Shown one piece after another: positions 53,817 through 63,620 of a stretch of 64,000 bases of DNA. Under the pieces are notes generated by a model. That model was given only the letters and a program-made list of their open reading frames with translations. It was not told the DNA's origin and searched no databases. Source of the stretch: Azolla caroliniana. Lineage: Eukaryota > Polypodiophyta. The translations under genes and the position numbers were made by a program. The DNA is taken from NCBI GenBank assembly GCA_043228905.1, contig JBHGNT010000008.1:8866001-8930000 (forward strand), given 5' to 3'. Positions within the stretch are counted from its first letter, which is position 1. Every line of letters begins with the position of its first letter.

Positions 53817-55442
53817 TTGGCCCACCGAGCTTGTCGTCTATTTCTGGAAGTAGGCAAGATTCTTGTCATCATTGAATACAGTGACTTGATGAGGAGATCC
53901 TTCTAAAAAATGCCTCCATTGTGCAAAAGAGTCCACTATTTCTAATAGCTCCTTGTCATGTATCTCGTAGTTGATTTCAGTGGCATCAACTTTGCGTGAG
54001 TGGAAAGCCATGGGATGTAGCTTCTCATCGTCGCCTTGTTGTGACAAAATACTACTGAGGGCGAAATCTGACGCGTTTGCCTCAATGATAAATGGGTTAT
54101 GCAGATCAACATGAGCTAGAACATGAGCTGATGTAAATGCTTTCTTAAGACCCTCAAAAGTTGTGTCCGCTTCGTTAGTCCAAACAAACGATTGCCCCTT
54201 CTTTGTAAGCTATGTGAGAGGCAAAATAAGCTTTGAGTAGTCTTGTATAAACTTGCGATAGAAATTTGCGAATCCTAAAAAGCATTGCACATGTCGCAAC
54301 AAACGTGGAGTTTGCCACTCTAACATAGTTTGGACTTTAGCTGGATCCATAGAGATGCCTTCCGAGGAGATGACATAGCCTAGAAATTCCACTTGGTTAC
54401 AGTCAAACCTACACTTTTCCAACTTTGCATAAAGACCATGTTCTCGTAGTCCTCTTAGTACTAATAGTACATGAGAATCATGCTCCTCTTGTGTCTTTGA
54501 ATAAACTAATAGATCATCAAAGTAGATAATCAAATAGATGTCCAAAAGATCTCAGAATATATCATTTGCCATGTGTTGGAAGATTGCTAGTGCATTGGTG
54601 AGGCCGAATGGCATAACCATATATTCGAAGTGCCCATATCGGGTGTGCGAAAAGCTATCTTCCATGTGTCTCTCGGTCGAATCCGTACGAGGTTATATGC
54701 TCCTCATAAGTCGATATTTGTGAAAAAACTTTGCACTATTAATCCTCTCTAAAATGTTGGGAGACAGGTCCCTCCGGATGGGAAGGGAGAAGAACAGTGC
54801 CGAAACGGTATGAGGAGTACCGGGCTACGGAGAGCCGGATGATACAGGCCCGGTGTGAACCGGATGAGGAGTACCCGGCTACGGAGAGCCGGATGGTGCA
54901 GAACTGGAGGAAGAGACATATTCGTAAATATGTTTCTGAGAGCCCATCGAGGCTATATTTGTAAATAGCCGAAAAGTCATATTAGTATAAATATGACTTA
55001 GGGCAAACTTTTAGAGGTTGTTGTCATTTTTCTGTTCTGCACGAAATTAGAGTGCGTAACTGTACACAGAGAGAGAGAGAGAGAGAGATCGAGGTCGTTG
55101 CCTCTGTTGTAACCGCCGCCTGTGGCGAAGATCGTGAGCACGAGGTCGTTGCCTCCGTGGACTCACTGTTTTGTACATTCTTACATAGTGACAGTTTGCA
55201 GCCTGTGGACTGCCGTGGTTTTTCCCCCTAGTTTGGGGTTTTTTCCACGTAAACCTCCTGTGTAGTGTGTGTGTATCTTCCTCTCCTTTGTGTCGTGTTC
55301 TATTTCCCGTTTTCTGTGTGTCAATCTAAGCTCGGTTGTGGCCGAGCGTTGTGCATAAGGAACGTTGGAGTTCCCGTCATAAAAGACTCGAGATCAGGGA
55401 AAGTGCATACCTATTGTTGATGGTGACCTTTGTAAAAGTTAG
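53817..55442 (-). pseudogene. Chromovirus G3 RT-RNase H relic, minus strand
   Basis: Right to left: KVTINNRYALSLISSLLERI (RT start, right of the solo LTR), then after the [17 protein letters not shown] and [10 protein letters not shown]-like text, catalytic YFDDLLVYS (about 54515), CRFDCNQVEFLGYVISSEGI, FLGFANFYRKFIQDYS, and RNase H FIIEANASDFALSSILSQQG to RQARWA at 53817. Stops and frameshifts are present. It is related to G1 and G2 and covers the RT region those two lack. Confidence 0.85.
54755..55379 (+). repeat. Solo LTR of the copia A2 type
   Basis: 625 bp from TGTTGGGAGACAGG to GTTCCCGTCA with TAAAA on both sides (54750-54754 and 55380-55384) and no internal region. The G3 RT frame resumes across it. 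It contains TATAAAT at 54986-54992 with arms AGTCATAT and ATATGACT. It arose by LTR-LTR recombination of a former full element. Confidence 0.9.
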
Positions 55443-55930
55443 TTAGTGGAAGCTTGCCAAAACCGGTTTAGCCGGGCAGCAACAGAGAATAGAAAACACA
55501 GAGGCCCACCAGTTACAATGCGATCCGGGCTCTGGCTTATTCAGCCAATCCAGATTCGGTTGAAGCTTGCTCGCTCAACACTCCACCTCAAGCTCAACTT
55601 AAGGTCGGATCATGGTGTCAGTGTTTGCGTTAGCTGGTCCTTACCTTTGGCTCCTTCTGACATCCTCCCGCCTTGCTCGCGCTCGGCTTGTTTGTTCAGC
55701 AGGCCCATCTCAGCTCCTCCGCTGACTTTTCGTCCGCTTGGCCTTTAGTTGATTCGGCTCTTCTGAATATTGTTGAACCAAATCAGCTTCCTCCGATTCG
55801 TTCCACCTCTTGTCCGAGTTGGTAGTCTCCAACTCGTCTTCCATTTTTAGGCCCTTCTATTGAACCACATCAGACCACGTCCGAGTCTTGGCCTTTTTCC
55901 GGTCGGCTATGTCCTTCTTGATTCTGCCAC
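55443..55930. other. Unclassified stretch, possibly a copia LTR end
   Basis: No gene recognised. On the minus strand GCTTGAGGTGGAGTGTTGAG (near 55575) resembles a polypurine tract joined to an LTR start, which would make 55443-55575 the first part of an LTR. This is weak evidence. Confidence 0.3.
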
Positions 55931-56051
55931 TATCATGATATGACAAGACTCAAACCCATGACCTTATGTTACACGGGTCGAGCTCTTGACCATTAGACTA
56001 TATGTTGTAATATGAAAGATATTATTTTCATTTAAGGTTTACTATAGAAAA
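55931..56051 (+). repeat. Chromovirus G-type LTR, left part
   Basis: Begins TATCATGATATGACAAG (TGTC decayed to TATC) and matches 62552 onward. It is interrupted at GAAAA (56047-56051) by copia A3 and resumes at 60106. Confidence 0.85.
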
Positions 56052-56335
56052 TGACGGGAACCCAACGTCCCTTATGCACAAAGCTCGGCCACAACCGAGA
56101 TTCTTTTCATACACAGAAAACAGGAAACGAAATGCACGCGACACAAAGGAGAGAAAAAAAGGGTTCACAGAATGTTTACGTGGAAAACCCCAAACTAGGG
56201 GAAAAAACCACGACAGCCCACAGGTTGCAAACTGTCACTATGTAGGAATATACAACAGTGAGTTCACTGAGGCACCGACCTCGTGCTCACAAATCTTCGC
56301 CACAGGTGGCGGTTAAAACAGAGGCAACGACCTCG

Positions 56336-56367
<32 letters not shown>

Positions 56368-56818
56368 CAGTTACGCACTCTCTCTTCTTCTTGCACCAAC
56401 AAGGAAGAATAACAACTACAATAACAACAGTTTGCCCTAAGTCATATTTATACTAATATGACTTTTTGGCTATTTACAAATGTAGCCTCGATAGGCTCTC
56501 AGAAACATATTTACGAATATGTCTCCTCATCCGGTTCATACCGGGCTTGCACCATCCGGCTCTCCGTAGTCGGGTACTCCTCATCCGGTTCATACCGGGT
56601 AAGCACCATCCGGCTCTCCGTAGCCGGGTACTCCTCATCCGGTTCATACCGGGCCTGCACCATCCGGCTCTCCGTAGCCGGGTACTCCTCATCCGGTTCA
56701 TACCGGGCCTGCACCATCCGGCTCTCCGTAGCCGGGTACTCCTCATCCGGTCTTCACCGGGTTTGTTCATCGTCACTGATCTTCTTCCTTCCCATCCGGA
56801 GGGACCTGTTTCCCAACA
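56052..56818 (-). repeat. 3' LTR of copia A3 with four 54-bp units
   Basis: 767 bp. Four tandem 54-bp units (about 56533-56748), each with CCGGTTCATACCGGG and CCGGCTCTCCGTAG, against two in the 5' LTR. TATA dyad arms AGTCATAT (56440-56447) and ATATGACT (56456-56463). A (TC)n run is near 56336-56361. Confidence 0.9.
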
Positions 56819-56828
56819 AACTCCCCCT

Positions 56829-57821
56829 TCACTCCGGCATGGGGTGTCTTACCAGCCCGATCCTCTTCCGGCATGCGTCCAGCTTGTCGGGTGTCATCAC
56901 TTTGGTCAGCATATCTGACCCGTTCTCGGCCGTGTGGATCTTCGTTAGTGCGAACTCCTGGTCATCTACTCTTTCCCGGATCCAGTGATACCTCCGCTGG
57001 ATATGCTTCGTCCGGGAATGGTAGGCCGCATTCTTAGCAAGGTGGATGGCACTTTGACTGTCGCAGTAGAGTCGGTATTCCTCTTGCCGGATACCGAGCT
57101 CTTCGATGAAGTCCTTCATCCATAATATTTCCTTGCCGGCTTCCACAGCCGCCATGTACTCCGCTTCTGTGGTTGACAATGCAATCGTCTTCTGCAACTC
57201 AGAGTTCATTATCTTCTTCTCCGACTCCCAGTCAGTGAGCGTCTTGTCCTCCATGAAGATAGTATCTCGACTCCGGAATACCTTCTTGTCGACTGGGTCC
57301 CACACTCGGTAGCCGAACTCATTGTCACCGTAACCGAGGAATATGCATGGCCGGGTCTTTGGATCTAACTTTCCTCTCCGGTCCTTTGCTACATGCACAT
57401 ACGCGAGACACCCGAACACCTTCAGATGCCGGTAGGATACTTCCTTACCGGTCCACACTCTCTGTGGCGTGTCTCCGTCCAAGGGTACTGAGGGTGATCT
57501 ATTTATCACGTATGTCGCCGTCGACAGTGCCTCAGCCCAAAACTTCTTGGGTAGTTTTGCATGTGCTAGCATACTCCGGACCCTCTCCATTATGGTCTGG
57601 TTCCTCCTCTCGGCCAGTCCGTTTAGTTCCGGCGTCTTTGGCAGGGTAAATTCGAGCCGGATTCCCTTCGAGCGGCAGTACTCCTCGAACTGCCCCCGGT
57701 ACTCTCCTCCGTTATCTGCTCGAACCGCCTTCAGCTTCCGACCGGTTTTTCTTTCCACTCTCGCGTGGAGCTCTTTGAAGACGGATAACACCTGATCCTT
57801 CTCTTCAACGGTGTGGCCCAC
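56829..57821 (-). CDS. Copia A3 in-frame fusion of integrase to RNase H tail
   Basis: A 330-codon open frame. Residues about 1-200 are integrase core and C-terminus (VRADNGGEY with the catalytic Asp intact; NGLAERRNQT; WTGKEVSYRHLKVFGCLAYV; RPCIFLGYGDNEFGYRVW; ESEKKIMNSE). At about 57196 the frame passes directly into the C-terminal RNase H segment (QKTIALSTTEAEYMAAVEAG; SAIHLAKNAAYHSRTKHI) and ends MPE before the polypurine tract. About 1.5 kb encoding the acidic spacer and all of RT is missing, yet the frame is kept. Upstream frameshifts separate it from gag-protease, so this ATG is only the first in the open stretch. Confidence 0.75.
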   Translation of the reverse strand: MGHTVEEKDQVLSVFKELHARVERKTGRKLKAVRADNGGEYRGQFEEYCRSKGIRLEFTLPKTPELNGLAERRNQTIMERVRSMLAHAKLPKKFWAEALSTATYVINRSPSVPLDGDTPQRVWTGKEVSYRHLKVFGCLAYVHVAKDRRGKLDPKTRPCIFLGYGDNEFGYRVWDPVDKKVFRSRDTIFMEDKTLTDWESEKKIMNSELQKTIALSTTEAEYMAAVEAGKEILWMKDFIEELGIRQEEYRLYCDSQSAIHLAKNAAYHSRTKHIQRRYHWIRERVDDQEFALTKIHTAENGSDMLTKVMTPDKLDACRKRIGLVRHPMPE

Positions 57822-58303
57822 AGCTTCCGGCTGTGGTCATCTATGAACGTCACGAAGTACTGCGCTCCGGCATGTGACTTCGTGTCTACCTGACACACAT
57901 CCGTATGCACCAACTCCAGTGGTGCATTACGTCTCATCGGTGGCCTTGGTCGGAAGGAGGTCCGGTTCTGCTTACCGGCCAGACAATCAGTGCACTTCTC
58001 TAAGTGCACGTTCTTCACTGGAATGAGGTTGTCGTCTGCAAGCCTCTTCATCCCCTTCTCGCTCATATGACACAGCCTCTTGTGCCACAGCTCACCGGCA
58101 GTGTCGGATGCCACGTTCACTTCTTCCGGGCATAACCGGGCATTCATCAGGTACAGTGTGTTGACCTTCCGGGCCCGAGCCACAATCAGGCTCCCTTTGC
58201 TAAACTTCATGACACCTTTCCGGATGCTACCCGTGTAGCCTTCATCATCTAGCCGACCGGCTGATATCAGGTTCAGAGGGAACTTCCAGAACGTGTCGTA
58301 CAT
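57731..58303 (-). pseudogene. Copia A3 integrase N-terminal part
   Basis: Carries LNLISAGRLDDEGYTGSIR, the zinc region (HKRLCHMSEKGM; CTDCLAGKQ) and the start of the core (YFVTFIDDHSRKLW). It is joined to the flanking frames by frameshifts near 58290 and 57800. Confidence 0.85.
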
Positions 58304-59423
58304 CCTTCAGCAGCAACTTGCATCCGGTTGGTGTTGACAGCCACACATCTCCTATGCCGACAATTCGGCATGTACCTTCGTTCCCCATCCGGACACAGCC
58401 GTGATCACCGGCTGAGTAGGATGAGAAGCATTTCCGGTCTGGGGTAAGGTGGAACGATGCTCCGGAGTCTACCACCCAGGTCATCTCGTCGCCGGCAAGG
58501 TTTATCTCACACTCCTCGATGATGAGCATCAACTCTTCTTCACTTGCCGCGATTGCCGTCATTCCCCCTTCGGTCTTTACCGTTCCCCCTTTGGTCTTCC
58601 GGTCCGGCCCCCTTCGGTCTTTACCGTTCCGGTCCGGGGTTTGCTTCGAATCGGTACCGTCGATTTCCTTGTCTTTACGGAAATGCCGACAATTCTTTTG
58701 GAAGTGTCCCGGCTTGCTGCAATAGAAGCAAGTAGGCCTCCCCCTTGACTTTGACCGTGTCCCCGACTTCTCCCGGTTCTGGGGACTACGGTTTCTATGT
58801 CTTCCGCGTTCCGATTCGGTAAGAAGCGCTTTGGAGTCGGAGCTCGTATCTTTGTCTTTCCGACGCGCCTCCTCATCTAGCAAGCTCGACTTTACTCTTG
58901 CTAGGGATAACCGCTTTCCTTCCGGCCCGGCGTTGCCCAAAGTGACAACCAACGTCTCCCAGCTATCCGGGAGGGAACCGAGCAGGAGTAGCGCAAGTAC
59001 CTCATCGGCGAGAGGTACTTCCAATGAAGTTGCCTGGTGGATCAGCCCCTGGAAGGCATTCATGTGCTCCGCCATGCTGGAGCCATCTTGGTACCGGAGT
59101 CTTACTAGCTTCTGGAATACCGAAACCTGATTAACAACATTTTTGTTTTGAAACATTATGCCGATCTTCTCCCAGAGCTCATGAGCCTTGCTCTCTTCAT
59201 TGAAGTTGTTGTACAGGCTCATGTCGATGAAGCACCGTATGTACGCCGTTGTCTTCATGTGCATCACCTCCCATATCGCGGCGTCGATTTTGTCCGGTCT
59301 CTTGTCCCCAAACTGAACCGGCAGCCAGAGGTCTTTAACAACGAGCATGTTCCTCATCTTCGACTTCCATACTGAATAGTTGGAGCCGGTCAGCTTGAAC
59401 ATGCCGCCAAATGATTCGTCCAT
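58245..59423 (-). CDS. Copia A3 gag-protease
   Basis: A 392-codon open frame from ATG 59423 (MDESFGGMFKLTGSNYS), 17 bp inside the primer site. It has the capsid region with SWETLVVTLGNA, knuckle CFYCSKPGHFQKNC near residue 236 and protease WVVDSGASFHLTP near residue 320. It ends by frameshift near 58290. This is the most intact gag of the A type and the reference for the pieces at 9726 and 43561. Confidence 0.85.
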   Translation of the reverse strand: MDESFGGMFKLTGSNYSVWKSKMRNMLVVKDLWLPVQFGDKRPDKIDAAIWEVMHMKTTAYIRCFIDMSLYNNFNEESKAHELWEKIGIMFQNKNVVNQVSVFQKLVRLRYQDGSSMAEHMNAFQGLIHQATSLEVPLADEVLALLLLGSLPDSWETLVVTLGNAGPEGKRLSLARVKSSLLDEEARRKDKDTSSDSKALLTESERGRHRNRSPQNREKSGTRSKSRGRPTCFYCSKPGHFQKNCRHFRKDKEIDGTDSKQTPDRNGKDRRGPDRKTKGGTVKTEGGMTAIAASEEELMLIIEECEINLAGDEMTWVVDSGASFHLTPDRKCFSSYSAGDHGCVRMGNEGTCRIVGIGDVWLSTPTGCKLLLKDVRHVLEVPSEPDISRSAR

Positions 59424-59439
59424 TTTCTATGTCGATTTC

Positions 59440-59451
59440 GCTCTGATACCA
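59440..59451 (-). promoter_or_regulatory. Primer binding site of copia A3
   Basis: Minus-strand TGGTATCAGAGC, a perfect match to the common initiator tRNA-Met-type site, 2 bp from the LTR at 59454. Confidence 0.85.
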
Positions 59452-59453
59452 CT

Positions 59454-60100
59454 TGACGGGAACCCAACGTCCCTTATGCACAAAGCTTGGCCGCAACCGA
59501 GATTCTTTTCATACACAAAAAACAGGAAACGAAATGCACGCGACACAAAGGAGAGAAAAAAAGGGTACACAGAATGTTTACGTGGAAAACCCCAAACTAG
59601 GGGAAAAAACCACGGCAGCCCACAGGCTGCAAACTGTCACTATGTAGGAATATACAACAGTGAGTTCACTGAGGCACCGACCTCGTGCTCACAAATCTTC
59701 GCCACAGGCGGCAGTTACAACAGAGGCAACGACCTCGTCTCTCTCTCTCTCTCTGTACAGTTACGCACTCTCTCTTCTTCTTGCACCAACAAGGAAGAAT
59801 GACAACTACAATAACAACAGTTTTCCCTAAGTCATATTTATACTAATATGACTTTTCGGCTATTTACAAATGTAGCCTCGATAGGCTCTCAGAAACATAT
59901 TTACGAATATGTCTCCTCATCCGGTTCATACCGGGCGTGCACCATCCGGCTCTCCGTAGCCGGGTACTCCTCATCCGGTTCATACTGGGCCTGCACCATC
60001 CGGCTCTCCGTAGCCGGGTACTCCTCATCTGGTCTTCACCGGGTTTGTTCATCGTCACTGATCTTCTTCCTTCCCATCCGGAGGGACCTGTTTCCCAACA
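59454..60100 (-). repeat. 5' LTR of copia A3 with two 54-bp units
   Basis: 647 bp, ending CCCAACA on the + strand. It differs from the 3' LTR mainly by having two rather than four 54-bp units (about 59923-60030) and a shorter (TC)n. Confidence 0.9.
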
Positions 60101-60105
60101 GAAAA

Positions 60106-60416
60106 TTGATGTATATTCCAGATTTCTCTGGAACATTCTAGAAACTTCAGGAGTACTCCAAAGAACACTATAAAAGGAGGCACAAGGCATTATTTCGAAC
60201 CAAATCGGTTCAATGCCAATCTTAAGCTTCCTAGCTACTATTGTATATCTCTTAACATAATATATAACTTTTGTTATCATCATTTTCTCTCTCTATCTCT
60301 CTCTCACTCACTCACTCACTCACTCTTTCCTTCTCTCGAGAGTTCTACACCTCCCTTAGTACTAATCCTCATCTTTTAGTACTAATTCCTTCTCTGTCTT
60401 AGTACTGTTCCTTACA
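60106..60416 (+). repeat. Chromovirus G-type LTR, right part
   Basis: Resumes after the GAAAA duplication with TTGATGTATATTCCAG. It contains CTATAAAAGGAGGCAC (promoter), (CTCA)n near 60303-60324, and ends GTTCCTTACA. With 55931-56051 it totals 432 bp, close to the 428-bp LTR at 62552-62979. Confidence 0.85.
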
Positions 60417-60532
60417 GTCGCCGCTGTCGCTTGCTCTTACTTGTTCGGATATGCCGACTCCTTAATCAGGTACGATTATTCATTCAAATGCATCCTTCCC
60501 GATATCCCACCAATGCATCACGAGTGGGTTAG
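60417..60532 (+). other. Stretch between G LTR and G2 coding region
   Basis: The first 47 bp (with GCTTGCTCTTACTTGTTCGG) are also found right after the other G LTR (62980-63026). The rest has no recognised content and no primer site is seen, so this is not a normal 5' LTR leader. Confidence 0.5.
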
Positions 60533-62554
60533 GTCATGTTGATCCGGAAAAACCATTCATCATCGAAGCAGACACGTCGGATTTCGCGTTGGGTAGCATT
60601 CTGTCACAACAAGGCGATGATGAAAAGCTACATCCTGTGGCTTTCTACTCACGCAAGTTTGACGCCGCCGAAATCAACTATGAAATTCATGATAAGGAGC
60701 TATTAGCAATAGTGGACTCTTTTACGCAATGGAGGCATTTTCTAGAGGGATCTTCTCATCAAGTCACCATATTCAGTGATCACAAAAACCGTTCCTACTT
60801 TCAGAATGCTCGTGTGTTAAATCAACGTCAAGCTCGGTGGGCCCAATTCCTCACTTGTTTCGACTTCAAAATTACATATCGTCCGGGGAAGCAACAAGGG
60901 AAGGCAGACGCATTATCACGGCCCTCGTATCTAGCACTGCGTCCTGGCGAGCCAGCTTTCGATAACCAAAAGAAAGTAATCCTGGGACCGGCACGATTGC
61001 AAGCAACGCAGGTCTTCGGTATACCCTTGGATTCCCACGTTATCAATACCAAACGTGAGGACTTGAAGACAGATGGTTTCGCCCAAGCCATTCTTTCACT
61101 AATTGATCCCTCTCGAGCATCTTGTTCACAGTCGCAACAATAAGGTATGGACTATCGACAATTCGAATGTCATGATGGATTACTATTCTTTAAGAAACTC
61201 TTGTATGTTCCTAATGGTTCTTGTCGCCTTCGAGTAGTTCAAAATTGTCATGACACATATACAGCTGGGCATTTTGGTAGTACTAAAACATTAGATTTAG
61301 TACAACGATCATTCTGATGGCCCCATATGTGACAATTTGTCGAAGATTTTGTTCGGACTTGTGATGCATGTTGTAGAGCAAAAATGCCAAGGCATCATCC
61401 ATATGGTTTATTAGAACCATTACCAATTCCAAGCAAGCCGTGGCAATCTATTGCTCTAGATTTCATCACAGATCTTCCGGTCTCTAAGGGATTCGTTGTG
61501 ATCTTAATAGTAACTATAGATCAATATATGAAGATGGCCCATTTCCTGCCATGTACTAAGGAAATCTCCAGTGAGGAAACCGCCGAAACTATCATGCGTG
61601 AAGTATGTTGGCATCATGGCCTTCCCGATAGTATCATCAGCGACCGTGGACCCTAGTTCGTCTCGAAATTTTGGAAGCACCTCTTTAAAATGCTCAAGGT
61701 CACTTGTAACCTCTCTTTCGGCTGCCACCCGCAAACAGACGGGAAAGCAGAACGAACAAATCAAACGCTGGAGTAGTATCTTCGATGCTTTCTAAGCTAT
61801 CATCAAGATGACTGGGTGGATATTCTCCACTTTGCCGAATTTGCGTTTAATAACTCTGTACACTCATCGACAAAGGTTACACCATTTTATGCTTATACGG
61901 GTTGTCACCCCCAGTGGTGTGTATTTGAAACCCCAGAGTTGCCCACAAATCCTTGTGTAGAGGATCGTTTGGAGCGGTTACGCAAGATACAAGCGGATTT
62001 ATATGCTCATCTACAACAAGCTCAACAAACACACAAGGTTTATGTGGATCGTCATCGGCTTCCATCCAGTTTTAACATTGGAGATCGGGTATGGTTACTA
62101 CAACGACGCATCAAGACTACTCGCCCATGTGAGAAGTTGGATTATCAGCGATTAGGTCCTTTCCGTATTATCGGAAAAATTAATGATGTCGCTTTTCGCC
62201 TCGATCTACCTCCACAACTTTAGATACATCTGGTGTTTCATAGTTCTCTCCTCGAACCCTATCATGATAGCACCATCCCAGGTCGTATTAAAAAACCTCC
62301 ACCCCCGATCGAACTTCAAGATGGACCTGAGTACGAGGTTGTCGCCAACCTTGATTCCAAGATTGTTCGCAACAAGCTCTACTATTTAATCGATTGGCTA
62401 GGATATAGACCCAACGAGCGTACTTGGGAACCAATAGAGAATGTGACCAATGCTCATACTCTTCTTGAAGACTTCCATCATCAATATCCAGACAAACCGG
62501 GTCCTCAATCCAAAACGACTTCTGACACTCGTCGTTTTAAAGGGAAGATACTGT
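60533..62554 (+). pseudogene. Chromovirus G2: RNase H, integrase, chromodomain
   Basis: RNase H (PFIIEADTSDFALGSILSQQ; EIHDKELLAIV; FSDHKNRSYF), linker RPGKQQGKADALSRP, the H2C2 region (CDACCRAKMPRHHP), integrase core (KPWQSIALDFITD; LPDSIISDRGP; QTDGKAERTNQTLE) and a chromodomain near 62325-62480 (YEVVANLDSK; YYLIDWLGYRPNERTWEP). Stops occur at 61141, 61316, 61654, 61774 and 62221. Gag, protease and RT are missing. The reading ends at TGA 62552-62554, overlapping the LTR start, as in other tightly packed chromoviruses. Confidence 0.9.
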
Positions 62555-62845
62555 CATGATATGACAAGACTCGAACCCATGACCTTATGTTACATGGGTC
62601 AAGCTCTTGACCATTAGACTATATGTTGTAATACGAAGGATATTATTTTCATACTTTAGAAAATTGATGTATATTCCAGATTTCTCTGGAACATTCTAGA
62701 AACTTTAGGAGTACTCCAGAGAACACTATAAAAGGAGGCACATGGCATTATTTCGAACCAAATCGGTTCAACGCCAGTCTTAAGCCTCTTTCGAGCTACT
62801 ATTATATATTCTCTTAACATAATATATATCTATGGTTATCATCAT

Positions 62846-62883
<38 letters not shown>

Positions 62884-62979
62884 CACTCTTTCCTTCTCTC
62901 GAGAGTTCTACACCTCCCTTAGTACTAATCCTCATCTTTTAGTACTAATTCCTACTCTGTCTTAGTATTGTTCCTGATA
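62552..62979 (+). repeat. 3' LTR of chromovirus G2
   Basis: 428 bp from TGTCATGATATGAC to TTCCTGATA. Contains CTATAAAAGGAGGCAC near 62728 and a (TC)n run at about 62850-62880. Confidence 0.85.
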
Positions 62980-63129
62980 GTCGTCATTGCCGCTTGCTCT
63001 TACTTGTTCGGATGTGCCGACTCCTTCGGTTGGCTCGACTTCCTTTATTTGCCATCTCCCCCCTTGTTTCTTTCTTCCTCTCCGGCTACTTGTACGGTGC
63101 CATCCATTCCAATACCTGTTCTCCCCCTC

Positions 63130-63620
63130 AAGTGTGGCACATCGAGATGTTGAATGCCGAGCATCTCTGAAAAATGTTGCAACTTGTCCGATCCGAGCGG
63201 CTTGGTGAAGATGTCGGCAACCTGCCGATCTGTGTGATCATACCGAAGTTCAACTTAACCGTTGAGGACCCGCTCATGAACAAAGTGATAATGCACTTCT
63301 ATGTGCTTTGTCTGAGCATGGAATACAGGGTTCTTGGCGAGTTGTATGTTGCTTACATTGTCGCAATAGATCAAGATCAAGGTCGGCACATCGATCTTGA
63401 GGTCTAACAATAGTCACCGAAGCCAGATGGTTTCACAGGTGGCAATGGTAGCGCCCCGGTACTCAGCCTTAGTGCTCGACAGAGCCACTGTTGGCTGCTT
63501 TTTGCTACTCCATACAACAACCGCGCTACCAAGTGAAAACATGTAACCGGAGGTGGATCGGCGATCCAATGCATCACTAGCCTAGTCGGCATCGGTATAC
63601 TCGACCAACTTCCCACCTAT
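63130..63620 (-). pseudogene. Copia RNase H relic, different lineage
   Basis: The minus strand reads VEYTDAD, STSGYMFSLGSAVVVWSSKK, QPTVALSSTKAEYRG, LIYCDNVSNIQLAKNPVFH, TKHIEVHYHFVHERV, VADIFTKPLGSDKLQHF. This is a Ty1/copia RNase H end of a different type from the A, B and E groups. Three Trp, Arg or Gln-type positions are stops. A CTTGAGGGGGAG polypurine-like tract follows at about 63122-63133. The reading is truncated at about 63620. Confidence 0.85.

Larger units (their letters stand above)
56052..60100 (-). mobile_element. Copia A3, complete ends, RT deleted
   Basis: Both LTRs are present (56052-56818 as 3' LTR, 59454-60100 as 5' LTR), with GAAAA on each side (56047-56051 and 60101-60105). 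The minus-strand internal region has gag, zinc knuckle, protease, integrase and the end of RNase H, but no RT. It inserted into a chromovirus LTR. The missing RT makes it a non-autonomous derivative of the A2 type. Confidence 0.95.

Noticed and set aside
56533-56748. Regular 54-bp repeats as a possible CRISPR array
   Set aside because: The units are contiguous with no variable spacers, and they lie in a plant LTR.
56474-56776. 100-codon ORF of repeated RMRSTRLRRAGWC units on the minus strand
   Set aside because: It is a translation of the 54-bp LTR minisatellite, which is 18 codons long and free of stops in several frames. It spans an LTR, not a gene.
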